From Siphonodentalium dalli (taxonomy: Eukaryota > Mollusca > Scaphopoda > Gadilida > Siphonodentaliidae), in contig CP136068.1 of assembly GCA_032622095.1 (NCBI GenBank), forward strand, positions 136,843,989-136,907,988: a DNA stretch of 64,000 nucleotides. The letters run 5' to 3'. Shown piece after piece: positions 23,702-36,582 of this stretch. The notes beneath the pieces were generated by a model. The model was given only the letters and a program-made list of their open reading frames with translations, was not told the DNA's origin and did not search any database. Every line of letters begins with the position of its first letter. Within the stretch, counting starts at the first letter, position 1. The translations under genes were made by a program, and so were the position numbers.

Positions 23702-25284
23702 TACACATCGGTGGTGTAAACTGCACATCTCCTACAACTGCTGATGATATATGCGTCATATCTCTCCACAAGTCCGGACTCGATCGACTTCTGGATATAT
23801 GTTACCACTACAGCACACAATGGCGTTTCCAGTTTTCCATTACGAAAAGTGCAGTTGTCGTCTTCAACGAATCTAAACGTCAACATGCGGAACGACAGCG
23901 AGTGTGGTTTATCGGAGACGAAGCTATCCAGGAATCAACGAGCTGTCGTCATCTCGGAATTGAGCAAAGTAAATTCAAAGACAACACTAACCGAGCAGCA
24001 AACGCTTCTAACGTTATGAGAAAAACTTATTTCTCCATCGCCGGCCGAAAGTCTCTCAGCATGTGCAGCCCAGTGACAATGTCTAAACTTCTCCAGCGAA
24101 TTGTTCTTCCAAAGGCACTCAATGGCTCAGAACTTCTCTGCGACTCTCGTGACAACATTGTCCTTGTAATTGAGAGAGCGTTTCGAACTTGTGTAAAGCA
24201 CATGCAAGGCCTACCATCAAGAGCTAGCACCTGTCTTTCTCTCAGTCTCCTGGGTATTTTACCTATAAAACATCAGATACACGTGCGGAAACTTCTCTTT
24301 TTCTGCGACCTTATTCATCTTCCACCGTCACGCGATACCCCATTACGTATATTTCTCAATAAATTCTACCTTAGCAACTTGTTTCACGTTGATACGTCTG
24401 GATTTGTCACAGACATTTGTGAAATTCTGAAGGAGTATAACCTCTCCTCATACCTAGATAACTTTGTGCAGTCTGGATTCTTCCCAACTAAAACTGTTTG
24501 GAAACAGTTGGTAAAATCGGTTGTGAGATCTGTGTACAGCGAATCCTGGAAAACAACGGTACTATCAGACGATTGTCTCGCACCTTGCAGGGATGTGCAT
24601 AACAACCCGTTGTCAGTTTGGTCTATCTGGCGGCTGCTTGCCGACAATGCTGACAAACAGTACAGTCTGAAACACCTCGTCAAGCTCCTCAACAGGACTC
24701 TCTACGACAACGACATGAACTGTGGTAGTTGTGGCCGTTGTTTCCAAAACGAAATTGAACACATCACCAACTCATGTAACTCAGATTCCATGCAAAGGTT
24801 GCGTTATGTCTATTGGTGTGACATAATCGACCAGTTTGACCTACATGTGTTCGCCTTCTTAGACGGTCTAGAACTCCACAAACTTAACGCGATTCTTCTC
24901 GGCAACATTGGCACGTGTCTTCCTTTCGACAATGACACATGGGCACAGCTAATTATATTATCTTCCACGTTTTTGAACTATGGCTCACAACTCATACGTA
25001 TGCGCAAATAACTGGTCATGGACAAACACACTCGCAACACGACGGAGCATGCAGCTGAACGTAAAAATGTGCACCTTACTCAGAACATATTTTAGAACGC
25101 TGACTTGGCACTAATGTTGCCCATCGCATGGTGAAATGCGTGTATAGTGTACAATTTCTTCTCATTTTTTCAGCTTCTTTGTAAATACTAAAATATAGAA
25201 ATACTATGTCCTGACAATATTGTCGACAGGGCATATTACTTTTGTAAGCTCTTCTGTAAAGGGGGTCAATAAATAAATAAATAT
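23702..25284 (+). pseudogene. LINE 4, 5'-truncated but with a long uninterrupted ORF
   Basis: An open frame from about 23702 to 25011 begins inside the reverse transcriptase at the catalytic loop (PTTADDICVISL, an ADD box) and continues through the thumb and connection (FQFSITKSAVVVFNES, LLQRIVLPKALNGSELL) to a C-terminal CGSCGRCFQNEIEHITNSC knuckle and stop. There is no frameshift or internal stop in over 430 codons, unlike LINEs 1-3, so the insertion is young. It belongs to a different family. A TAAA-type repeat at 25268-25283 closes the element. It lies in host intron 1, sense strand. Confidence 0.88.
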
Positions 25285-25384
25285 ATATGCGAAGCTACCT
25301 ATGGTCGACTCGCATATATAGGAGGATGCATTAGCACAGGGTCTTTAATGATGCGCCAGCGCAGCTCAGTCATGAAAGGGCTAA

Positions 25385-28300
25385 CATCGTTTTCGTCATT
25401 GTTCTGTTTAAAAATTTAAACAAAATATGACATGTACACTCAATCCAATACATGCCAAATAGGATTTTGTTATTGAAAAAAAATAAGAAAATATATTTTG
25501 GTATCCCTATAAACGTCGAAACTGAATGAAATAAATGCATATAAAGTTCAATATCGAATAAAATATCATCTTTGATATAGCACATGGTATTTAAATAAAA
25601 GCAAATATAAATAAAAAGTAAAATAGATTTGATACAAATTCGTCTGGATTCTCGAACCCCGAATACCACCCCCTGTGAACCGGTCCTGTACAGCGAGGTA
25701 GCAGTGATTGCGGTACTATGTAAACGCGTTAGCAGGGGACCACAATGACACCGGTAGCTTTTAGAAGATATCTCGAATTGTCATCAGCGAACATATGTAA
25801 GGATAAAAGACATAATGGGTGAGTTTTTCCTATAAGGAATTTCATATAATTACCACAGTTGACCAACTATATTGTTTTTACAAACAGATAAGTCGTACTG
25901 GCTGACAAAATGAGACTTTTATCAACATTTTCACTGTCGGACGAATAATCCGAAAACATGGATGTTTCTCATTCGTCGTCCATTGATTATCCAATAATTC
26001 TACACCTCAATAGATACTGAATCGAATTTATTAATATGTTTAACTTGATGACCAACGAGTCGACCCCCTGGATCACAAATCGAAGGCGATATATTGGCAA
26101 TGGTAACGTGCGCTTCCATATTACCGGGTATACTGTCTGCAGGTGGTCTGCTATCAATGTAATGGGCTTTACTCGAGTAATAGCGATAACTTGTACTAAC
26201 CATGTCACGTGAGGTTGATCTTTTAGCATATTAAAGATTTCGACAGACGAATGATACGATATTTGAAAAACAAGTATGAAACACAAAAATAAGCGACAAA
26301 ATGAGACAAATTAAAAACGTATATGCATTGCAAAATATCATATTAGTGTATTGTTGATATTTCATGGAAATAATCGGATAGTTTCGATTGAGTTTTCCCA
26401 TTTACTAGCTCATTCTTATCAAAGCATCTGTTTGTAGATCTGTGTATCGTCTTTTCTATATATATAGATACGGCATCTCATGAGTACCGGCCTAAGACAT
26501 CACTCAAGAGATCAACTCCCAACAAAATCCCGCGCTTCCAAATTTTCAACGATACTGTCTGCAGCTGGTAAGGGTACTATCTGACGGTGGTCTGCTATCA
26601 ATTTAATGGGCTTTACTCAAGTAAACAGTTGTTTAAATATTGTTGGGAAAGGGGCTGCATTAAGTTCTTATAACTTGTGTCCCAATCCCTTGTAACTTTT
26701 GTTGCAATAAATATGTTTAAACCAATAATATAGTCATATCACAAGAATTTCCACTAGACGCAAGACCACCCACAGTCGTTACCGTTTCATAGATTGCAAC
26801 CATTGCAATCGGGATCCACAAACACTGCGAGCAGGACCATTCAATAATTTCTTTAATTCAGAAAAAGAGCAGTTAAGTAATAACGTATTACTCGCCGTTC
26901 AGAAGACAAGTATATGGGAACAATTACTGATGAACCATTCGACGTTTATTTTAATATATTATTTTTTGTCAAAGATAATCAGTATTTTCTTGTTAAGAAT
27001 TGGATATAAATACATAAATTGTGGATTGTCAACGTCATATCTCAATTGATGTTAACACAAAAGCAGTATATCCTGCATATGTTCTTTTGTAGTTCACTCG
27101 GCGGCTAATGTGTGCTAAGATCTCGATTGTTTGTCATCGCCGCGTGTTTCTTCCATCTCTGTGTGGCATTTGCTTATATTTTGCTACCCAAAGTGTTCCC
27201 TGCGACCATGATTTTAATAACTATCTTCTAAAATAGCCACATTCCCAGTACGTGCAATACTATTTGGGACAATGTTCCCTACATACAGATACAGGTCTAT
27301 AGGACTCAAAATTGTTTCTGTATACCCCTGTGGCTAAAGCGAAATTATGAAGAAGAGATCAGCCTGTTCTCGTGAAAATAAGCACAATACGGGCTCATTT
27401 TATAATTGCTCGAAATAAGCTCATACATGTATTGACATTGTTTTAACACTCAAATACGCTCCATATGGGCCTAAACGCTGGTGCTTATTTTCACGAAAAT
27501 AGGCTGGATAATAACACGAATAAACCAACTTACGACTTACCAGATTGATTCTCTTTATAATGTGTTTTCACTATGACCCGCGCCATCCAACATAACAACG
27601 GGTAAAAGTCCACTGTGGGCATATTTCAGAATCAAATAAGTCCAGTATGAACCTATGTGAATAGTTAGGTCCAATATGAACCTATTTGCACGAGGATATG
27701 TTCTAATCTCTAAGTTTCTTTTAAAATACATTACATCGTGACTTAATGATGCGTAAGGGTGGATACACACATGCATGTAATTTCTGTATGTAAAATCCAT
27801 GTATTTTACATGGCCACACCAATCATTGACAGCATTAGTCGCCTGCGCGCGATCGGACAATTTCAACAGGCGAGACAAGTGAGCAGTTATAAGCCATTAT
27901 CAAACTAACTGCTATCAAGAAATTTCAGGCCAGTCATAAATTCTTTCATGCATGGATGCCGAAATGAATAAATCCTGTTTGATATCCGTTGCTGTTTTTC
28001 ACGAGTTTTAATTTATTTCGAAAAGTGGATTTGAGTCCGTCGATTTTTTATTTAATTTGTTTCTCGTCATTTCAGGGTCATCCAAAATAAAATTAAAATG
28101 TGGATAATTTGAAGCTCTTTTAGGGCGATTGTGATACACGAGTGTTTAATGTCCCATTAACAATCCGATATGCCTTGAATAACAGGCATGGGAAAATTGA
28201 GATAGAACATACCGGTTCGTTGAGATTCCTCGGATAGTTTCAGAGCGAGCTCATGTGATAACATTCAATTGGGATTTCCATGCAAATATCAATTACAGCG

Positions 28301-31300
28301 CCAAAAAATTATACAGGTAGAGCGTTGAAAGTAAAAAGAGTGACACCCCCCCCCCCCCCATTTTTGTTTCTCAAACCAAAGGTTGAAATAGTTCCTAACT
28401 GTCACAATTTTAGCTTGTACACGCTTGAATTATAACATCTTGGACCATAATCCACGATTGGTGGAGGGGCTGGTTCTCGAAAGCTTCGAATAACTAAGGG
28501 ATTGAGTTGAATGTATCAGCCGGGATTATCTGGGCATGAATGTACAATATGTTTAACTTAAATATTCCATAGTTGTAAATTTTGCGTATACATATATAAC
28601 AGAAGAGAGGAAAGGTGACGTAGTTGGGAACTCGTAGACATACCTTCTATACTCTACAAATTTAAAGCTGTAATACTATGTTGGTAATTATATGAATAGC
28701 ATAAATTGCTGAATATTAGACTAATCACTGGTATCAAACAGAGACGACAGAAATGACTGTCAACTACAATATTTATAAGTCAGGAGTGGCTTCTTTGCTT
28801 CATGGGTGGTGGGGGGGGGGGTCAGGACTCAGGGTGCTGCATGCCCCCACCCCACCCGTCGAAGAAATATGCAATGGTCAGTCCGGTAGCTTCCGGGATA
28901 ATATAACCCCCCATGTTGGGGATCATAGCCCCTGCGTTGGGGAAATCCTGGGGCCATAACTGGTATAAAAATCAAGAGAAGACTGACAATGATTTAAACA
29001 GAAAGTCCAACATTTGGGTTATCGCGCGAACAATTATTTTAAGCGGCCTGACGACTTTGTTCAGTCAACGGCGCTCTGCACGTTCTGAGCTTGGCTCATT
29101 GTGGTATAAACATAGCCGCAATGATTGGGTTGTCAGCGGACACATATTACATGTCTTACATAGTCTGTGCGATCCATGTAAAACGACAAATACACGACAT
29201 TTACAGAGATTACACGCATGTGTGTATCCACCCTAAAACAATGTTTACCTTTTGTTCAAATAACATTAAAAATCCATGACATGTATCGTCGGTGTATGTC
29301 ACTATTATGCGGAGTGGATATCCGATCTCGAAACTATTTATTTTATTATTATATGCTAAGCTATCAAATAATACTTTTTTGCATCAGATACAAACCGTTA
29401 TCCGTCTAGTGAGATATCGATATATCACTCGTATCCATCCGCGCTAACGTTAAAAGTGATTAGGTTTCTCGATGGAAGACTAAGCTAAACGTACCTGAGT
29501 GTTCAGGTTGAAAAAATTGTGATATATGATATATATTAAATTATTTTGTTAAACATACTATGATGTTAACCCATTTACCCCTCAACCAATCTGTCTGAAA
29601 ATGGAACTATTTTTATATGCACAAGCTCATTACCATGGTTGTGCTTGGGTATACAAATGTGCTCTGTTTACTCTTCTTTCGAGTTGAGTGGTAATGGTCC
29701 AAATGAGCCACTCTTGGAAATTCATTTTTTTTTGTCATCACTCATGAGATAATTCCCATATCCAACCAAAAAGTGTAGATATCCTCTATATATGCTTGCT
29801 CAGCTTGCCTATCAAATAGCGGAAAATTACCGAATCGTAAATCGTCGTATCTATCTTTTTGGAGCTACAGTGAAATCGCGTTATGTTATATCACTGTGGG
29901 TTCTGATATGTCAATGCAGGGCTTGAAACTAACACAAAATGCCAAGGTCGATCGAGTGATCATTGCGTGCACGCTGTCCACTAGCCAATCAAAGGACGAC
30001 GAAATTATGACGGCACGTGATCAATCGATAATTCTATGTTTGTGTCACAGCTTGTCAATTTCAACTTGAGGCCTGGGCTCTTTCGCTCTTTTCCGTTTGT
30101 GAACACTGACGCGTGCGCTCTTTAATTAAGTACAGTTAATTATTTAATTAATCTTAACTTAGCAACTTTGAACCTAAATAAGCCGCATATAATAAAAAGA
30201 AATTTTTTGTTTGAATACCTGATATACCTCATTCGTTTCTGGAAAGAAATATCGAATTCCAGACATTCTTGAGATATTGATGATACCTATGTTTTTTGAG
30301 TGAATACCATAATTAATTCACGAGTGACTAGCAGTTGGAATAACAATTTTACAATACAACACAACACATCTTCGTTCTCTATTGTTATAACGACGAAGTC
30401 ACAGGGTAATTCTGAAATATTTCTTATTTTTCGCTCTCTCATTGTGACCTCATCTACATATGACCCGACCTGGAATATGATAATCAGTGCGCTGATTGAC
30501 TAGAATACGCATGGGCGTCGGTATTGTTTAATATTTATGCAGATGGGGTCACGAACGAGAGAGAAAAAAATAAGAATTATTTCAGAATTACCCTTTGATT
30601 TCGTCGTTATAAAAATATAGATACGACGATGTGTTGATTTGTATGAGTAAAGCATTATTAGCCGACAAGAAATCACTGAGCGCTAGATGTTTAGTTGTTT
30701 ATATTTTAAATTATAATAAGATGTTATATGGTGGTGAATATAGGAGTATCATTTCGCCTTTACTGAGCCGGATCAATCTAGGTTTTTATGCTCTCTGGGA
30801 CAATATCCGGTGGTCAAAAGTTTATCAAATGTTATGGATAGAAATGGAAACGAGGGGCGCTTGTGGTATAGATCGAAAGAGGAATCCTTCGCCGACACAC
30901 CCGTGGGGATATCGATACCATTGCTCGGATAAATGGGCTAAATTTGTCCGATTTCCGAGCGATGGTAAAACGGGGGATTTGTAATGATTCCCTTGTCCTT
31001 AGAATAGTACTATTAACGTCAAGCAGACCCGTATATAGAGGCGGCGTATATGGCCAGTGCGAAAGGGGGCGGACAGCGGAGCGCGTTACATGCCCGTGTG
31101 GTCTAGTCGACCAGCATCTAGTCTTTATTAAAATATGATAAACCTGTGATAATTGACACTATTCTTCACAATTCTTAAATAACCATATTGACATTTCAGA
31201 CGAGCTAGGTCACAAATCACATCCCAACACCATTCATTCATAGCAACAACATAGCAAGCATCATAGTGACATATTTGCAAGCATAATAGCTTATAGTTAT

Positions 31301-31967
31301 GGGATAAATAACCAGAAAATAACCATATTTTGTGTACATATCTTGACCAAAGACAATTATTACATATGCATGTTTTCCGTTCACAGAAATTCACCTACCC
31401 CCCTTTCAACATTACCTTTTGGTGAATTTCACCAAGCTTACTACCTATCGGGGGAATAAAACTACTTTAAATGATAAATTTCTAGAACACCTGCAAGCTG
31501 TTTTAAACTACAACAAAGTAAAATATTTTATTTGGATAAAAAATTGCATGATCTAGGAGACTATCTGTTTTGGCCTCTGGACATCCACCCATCGGAGGGA
31601 CATTGTGTATCGCACTTTTGATACGCCCCTCCCTGATTAAATATATGTGTTTTCGTTTCGCGCAGTAGTGGCTATAGTACCGTGCAATACGAAGTGTTGT
31701 GCATTAAGGGTCAGGTGCACGATTTGCTAAAAATTTCCTGGTATTTCAAAATGGATTTTCTCAAAATCTGACATTTTCTTTGGTACAAGCGATTATTAAG
31801 AGCCATCGACCAATTGGATATTATAACTTCATTTAATTTACTTTAATTTCACGACACATATTTAAAATTTCACTGTATTCATGTATCAAGAACTGCAAAA
31901 TATTTTGTTTCAAAAGTGCAGTTCATATATCCATATCATATCTCAAGATCATGAGAGGAGACTTAAT
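25385..31967. other. Intron 1 interior, dispersed repeat scraps, no exon recognised
   Basis: ACTGTCTGCAG with GGTGGTCTGCTATCAAT recurs at 26128-26157 and 26552-26600, a small dispersed repeat. ATGCATGTAATTTCTGTATG with its surroundings at 27770-27860 returns inverted at 29180-29240, which suggests the ends of a decayed element of about 1.5 kb. Homopolymers of C (28347-28359) and G (28810-28820) occur. No ORF carries a domain I can name. Confidence 0.5.
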
Positions 31968-32091
31968 TAAGGATTAACTGTCATGTGGACTGTTTTTATG
32001 GAGATGTAACCGTGAGGTTAGTGGTCATATTTATGACCACTTACCTCACGGTTACATCTCCATAAAAACAGTCCATATGACAGTTAATCCT
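31968..32091. repeat. Long hairpin, about 55-bp arms
   Basis: AAGGATTAACTGTCATGTGG...GTTAGTGGTCAT and its near-perfect inverse meet around ATTT. No coding content is present. This is a typical foldback MITE shape. Confidence 0.92.
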
Positions 32092-32194
32092 TATATTTAT
32101 ATACATTTAGCGAAAAAGCCACTTTTGTAAATGTATTTAAATCGAAAAGTGTATCGTGATAAAAATCAGCCCAAAATATCCCATAGCACCCGAC

Positions 32195-32462
32195 CAGACC
32201 AGCTGAGAACAATTTCAAAACGATTGAAACCTGATGATTTATTAAGTCAATCCTGCGCGAGTGAATTATTAAGTGAATCCTGCGCGAGTGCAAATGCGCC
32301 CAAAACATTACGCGTTCTTCTTCTCCACAATCAATGACGCGTCGATGTAATTATGGTTGCAATTATGACCCTCTTGCGCGTTCACCGAGAAATAATTGCA
32401 ACTAGTCACGTGGGCGCCGACCAATCGGAATGCTGGATTTAGTGATAGTCACACTCAGTATG
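32195..32462 (+). repeat. Dispersed repeat, inverted relative at 63790-64000
   Basis: It contains CCTGATGATTTATTAAGTCA, CAAATGCGCCCAAAACATTA and CACGTGGGCGCCGACCAATC, all found in reverse complement at the right end of the window. A 30-base internal duplication (GTGAATTATTAAGT.../AATCCTGCGCGAGTG) is present. Confidence 0.85.
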
Positions 32463-33138
32463 TAAATATTTATTCTTGATTCTTGAAATTTAATGATTAT
32501 TTTCATTTAGAAAGGCAACACTACCCATAACTAATTTTCTATATTTGAGAATTTTCATGTCATAAGTTGATGAATGAACAATTGGGCTTAGATGAGTTGT
32601 GGGTCATTGGTTCATAACCAAGTTAAAGCGGACCACCATATCTCTTAACACTGTGGCCTAATTCAAGATGATTATTCTGCTAGAGTTGGCCACACTGCAT
32701 ATCAACATTTGATTCTATTTGGCTGGAATACTTGTGACTGCTTTATTCTTCACTGCTGTATACTATATGGGGATATGATGCTATATTCTGCAATTAAAAA
32801 TCTAACTCAACATTATGATATAAATGAAGCCTCCTCTAATAGAGCCAAGAAAATAAGCTATTTAGTGATAGGAGTTTTGTGTTAAATTATTCTAGCAGTT
32901 CTTGGTATCGAAAATGACAAAAAATAAAATAATATTTTCAACCTCTCAAATATATTAAGACCCATTGTTTTTGTTGTCTCTAAATAATTGCTCAAATTAT
33001 ATATACAATGAAGTTGATATGATAAAATCAAATGTTTTGCCTGATATGTCCAGATAAATTCTTTGTTGAAAATATCTTGCCATTTTGGCTGGATATATAT
33101 GTACGACGTGAGCTGCGCTGTTGCACAAGTAAATTTCC

Positions 33139-33320
33139 TGTGCCACAGTATTCTCTTACATATATACTGCGAGTCTCCCACATGCAGCCTCGTATAATTA
33201 TATAAGAGAATCCACTGGCTTACAAGGTGGAGATACATATTCTTAGGACAATGTATTCTCTTATATATGCGATGCCCTCAATGGGAGACTCATTGGGAGT
33301 CTCATTGTTGCAGTATGCAA
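33139..33320. mobile_element. Diverged remnant of a family-A double hairpin
   Basis: TGTGCCACAGTATTCTCTTA, then TATAAGAGAATCCACTGGC, then ACAATGTATTCTCTTATATA repeat the order of family A with many substitutions. The TTAA ends are lost. Confidence 0.65.
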
Positions 33321-33387
33321 CTTTTATGACCGCGTTAATAGCATTCGATGTTTATGTATGAATAATGGCTTGGCCACTCTTAGTAAT

Positions 33388-33477
33388 GGTTAGAGCCCAA
33401 GAATAGTTCTTTACCAGAATAAATCGAGTCGGAGACGAGATTTATTCTGGTAAAGAACTATTCGCGTGCTCTGACCG
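33388..33477. repeat. Hairpin, about 30-bp arms
   Basis: GAATAGTTCTTTACCAGAAT and its inverse ATTCTGGTAAAGAACTATTC flank a short loop with GAGTCGGAGACGAG. Confidence 0.9.
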
Positions 33478-34239
33478 ACTTAGAGCACAATTGACCGCAC
33501 ATAATGCGATTATCTCGAAATACGCAATTGATCGTGCGTTGAACACGACATACAATCCGTGCGCTGGCCGAGATGAACACAATGACCCGATAGCCACACC
33601 AATCATCGTGATTACCCATGCAGTGATCGCCGTTGAATGTGAATAAATATGTCCGAAAAGACACGGATTAACGTGTGACCCGTTTTCACAAACCAAGTCA
33701 CACGCAGATTTGTTTGGAAAGTCAAATGTGGAAGTCGCATGATTGTGCCTTACTATTATTATATGCATTGTATAAGTGGATCATCAATTCCGAAGAAGTC
33801 TGTCTGCCAGAATGATGACATGGAATTTGGAAATGTAACCAACAACCAAATACTTTTTGCCAAAGGTAATGCTGCACATCATTATTATGTGACAAACGTG
33901 TCGCCTTTTCAAGAAACTGTTTCGAAATTACTACCATAATAGTCCATTGGTTCCTCCAGATTCTCCAGATACAAGTTTTGTTGTTAGTTATATCGGATAT
34001 GTGGAGCGCTATATAGTGAAGTGGTGATTCTGTTGAATTATTGGATATATCACTATTTAGTGTTTCTAAATGTAAATGTTAATTCGTTTAGTGTCATCGT
34101 TGGATTAGTGGTCCTGAGAATATTTTCGGAACTGGATTAGTTTTGTGGAATAATTATAATAAATGTAATTATTCTACTAGTTAATAAATAATTTAACCAA
34201 TGTATGTGTTACTATTGCCACCCCATCCGTTCGTCCTGT

Positions 34240-34400
34240 TGATATATATATAGAGGATATGAAATGAGTGTTTCTCTCATATGATATTTATGAAACAAGT
34301 CTAAGAATTTTCAGTTTTCTCGAGCCTCCGTCGAGAGAAAACTGAAAATTCCTGACGAGTTTCATAAATATCATATGAGAGAAACACGAATTACATATTC
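34240..34400. repeat. Hairpin, about 55-bp arms
   Basis: TGTTTCTCTCATATGATATT...GAATTTTCAGTTTTCTC and its inverse surround GAGCCTCCGTC. ACGAATTACATATTCTATTT just after it recurs at 34625, a short direct repeat. The shape resembles the hairpin at 43800-43940. Confidence 0.9.
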
Positions 34401-35589
34401 TATTTATCATATGACACCTATAAATTGATTATGATGTCCAAAACGCACACAAATCACTAAATAGTTATATGACATCGGCAGCAAAAGGTTAATGTGACGT
34501 CACTTCATTGCACCGGAAGCCCAATTACACCTGGTGAAATAGCAGAAATAATATGCACGCGAAGATATAGTGCGCTATTCTGTTCTCAGTTTGTGACATT
34601 ATATCGTATGTTTATTAGATAAATACGAATTACATATTCTATTTATCGTATAACAATGTCCAAAACTATATATTTCAAGATTATAATTGCGAGAATTTCG
34701 GCATCGCGTTGATTGACACGCACGAATTTGACCTGCATTTAGTTAGAGATGCTGCTCGGCCCAGGCTGCCATTCAGCCAATCAAAACACACTTTTTGTCA
34801 ACAAACCAATCAAATTATCGGAAGGTGATATGAACTAGTAGTTCATATGAAATTGATTTATGACATACTTTCCAACGTAAATAATGATTGAGTCATATGA
34901 TAAATATATATATACATTGTATTTTTGGTAAATCACAACCAATTCCCAAGGCTGGCAAACTAATATTTCATTGATATCCCATTGTTCGACACGCGCCACT
35001 CTTAACAAACAAATCGCGCGGTCGTTTCAATGTAGCTTCAGTTATTATACAAGAGGGCATGCATCCACCACCCGCACTCCCCTCATACGCCGTCCCTATA
35101 TATGTGCCTGCTTAGTATATTAGAGGTGCATACATAGTAACGGCGTATAATGGCAGTGTGTTTGGGGGAAGCAGAGCGCTGTTCGTGCCCCTGCTGTGGC
35201 CTCTGGTATAATTGAAGCTACTTCGAAGCGCCCGTGCGATTTGTCTGTTGTGAGTTGCGCGTGTGCCTAACAATGGGGTAATCATTGAACTATTCCTTCG
35301 CCAGCCTTGGGAATCGGTGTGCATTACCAAAGTTCAGGGAACGATTGCAACAAAGGGATTGTGCTCTAAATGATTTTATTGCCGGAACACAATGAATAAT
35401 ATAACAGCTAACTTTGCTGATGACATAATCTCATTTGGAATGAAGAATAAAGGTCATATTGCGAAGAATCGGGCGTGTATTTAATCCGATTAGTATATCT
35501 TTGGTCCGCATTTAGAGGCTTTCTGATGCGGTGAATGAGTAACCCGCAGTAATAACCCGTAGTTTTTGTAATAATGTCACATTACTCCG

Positions 35590-36117
35590 TTACTTTTTCG
35601 ATTTATTGCTATGCTTGAAATCGCAAGTATAACCCGTCGTGGCGTAGGAGTGTGATGAATCGCCGAAGTAGATCGCAGCAGCGGCATCGATGAATGAGAG
35701 GTCGCTCATGCACGGGGAACTGTTGAGGTCGTTGGTATGGGCGTTGCCATGCCCTGTTGTAGGTTCGCTGGCGAGTCTGTTGACTGTCGGGGTGCATTCT
35801 GGTAGTGGTACCACTCTGGGTCGATGTCAATGGGTGCGCCTTCCACTTCTCTGTGTTGGGTGGGGTTGGTGACTACATCGTGTAATGTTGTCTGTACTCG
35901 GTGCTAGGCTGTATCCGTGGCTGGCTGTAGGATGCGGGTGACTGCATGTGCTGCATTGTGTCGAGGTTGCTTCCATGTGGCGGCCTACAAGGGGGCGCTC
36001 GCAGTTCTGAGGATGTCATGATATTGTCATCCTCGCTGATATTGAGGTAGTTTCGTCCTCCCTGTCCATGTATGGTGGTATGTCGTGACAATAGGTCGAC
36101 CTCTGTTCCGCCGCCAT
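35590..36117 (-). other. Unrecognised Pro/Gln/Arg-rich frames downstream of env
   Basis: Overlapping minus-strand frames (36091-35873, 35830-35590) lie downstream of the env remnant in the same orientation in a GC-richer tract. A possible acceptor TTACAG precedes the tract at about 36128. It could be a 3' accessory frame of the retroelement or chance. No domain is recognised. Confidence 0.35.
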
Positions 36118-36582
36118 GGTCAGTCTGTAACGAATATTGGTTTGAGGTTTGAGAATAACGATACAGTCAGTAAACAATGGTTACTTTTTCAAATTCTCGA
36201 TATCTCTTGAAGGCCGTTAAATCGGTCCAATGCGAAAAGGAAATCCAGCCAATTTGGTCTACAAATAGTACGGGTTGACGAACACTTATCCACAAGAGGA
36301 ATGATGACTGATTTCCAACGTAAAAATATATGACTACATGTACGGGGTCCTAATCCCCATCCAACACTTGATATAGTAATTATGATAACTACATAACTAT
36401 TTGATAACTGATACTAATCTCGATTCAACAATTAATATGGAACATATGAGAAAGGCACAAATATATATACATAATGGATACTTATCCCAATTCAAAAATT
36501 GATACGAAAAATTGATACGAAAAATATGCGAAATACATGTAAGTATATAAGTGATACTAATCCCAATCCGCCACGGGTGTGG

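Larger units (their letters stand above)
22977..25384. mobile_element. TTAA-type element related to family A, enlarged by a minisatellite and a LINE
   Basis: The left border TTAA-CCCTATCATGAC (22977) and the right border read inverted as TTAG-CCCTTTCATGAC (to 25384) form terminal repeats. Near the left end is AGCAATGCATTCTCTTATAA, and near the right end a diverged family-A half-hairpin (GCGAAGCTACCTATGGTCGA...GCACAGGG, 25289-25340). Between them lie a long minisatellite and LINE 4. It is read as one old MITE that grew by tandem duplication and was then hit by the LINE. Confidence 0.75.

Noticed and set aside
25739-25819. Candidate exon ending at AATGG|GTGAGT
   Set aside because: The acceptor GTTAGCAG lacks a pyrimidine tract, and the peptide has no recognisable feature.
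26472-26569. Candidate exon with a TATATATAG acceptor and CTG|GTAAGG donor, phases 0 to 1
   Set aside because: The peptide shows no domain, the pyrimidine tract is poor, and the donor part belongs to a small repeat also present near 26128. Exon 2 at 44856 fits much better.
30631-30984. 117-codon ORF with a Cys/Trp-containing C-terminal half
   Set aside because: There are no recognisable motifs or flanking splice sites; judged a chance frame within an intron.
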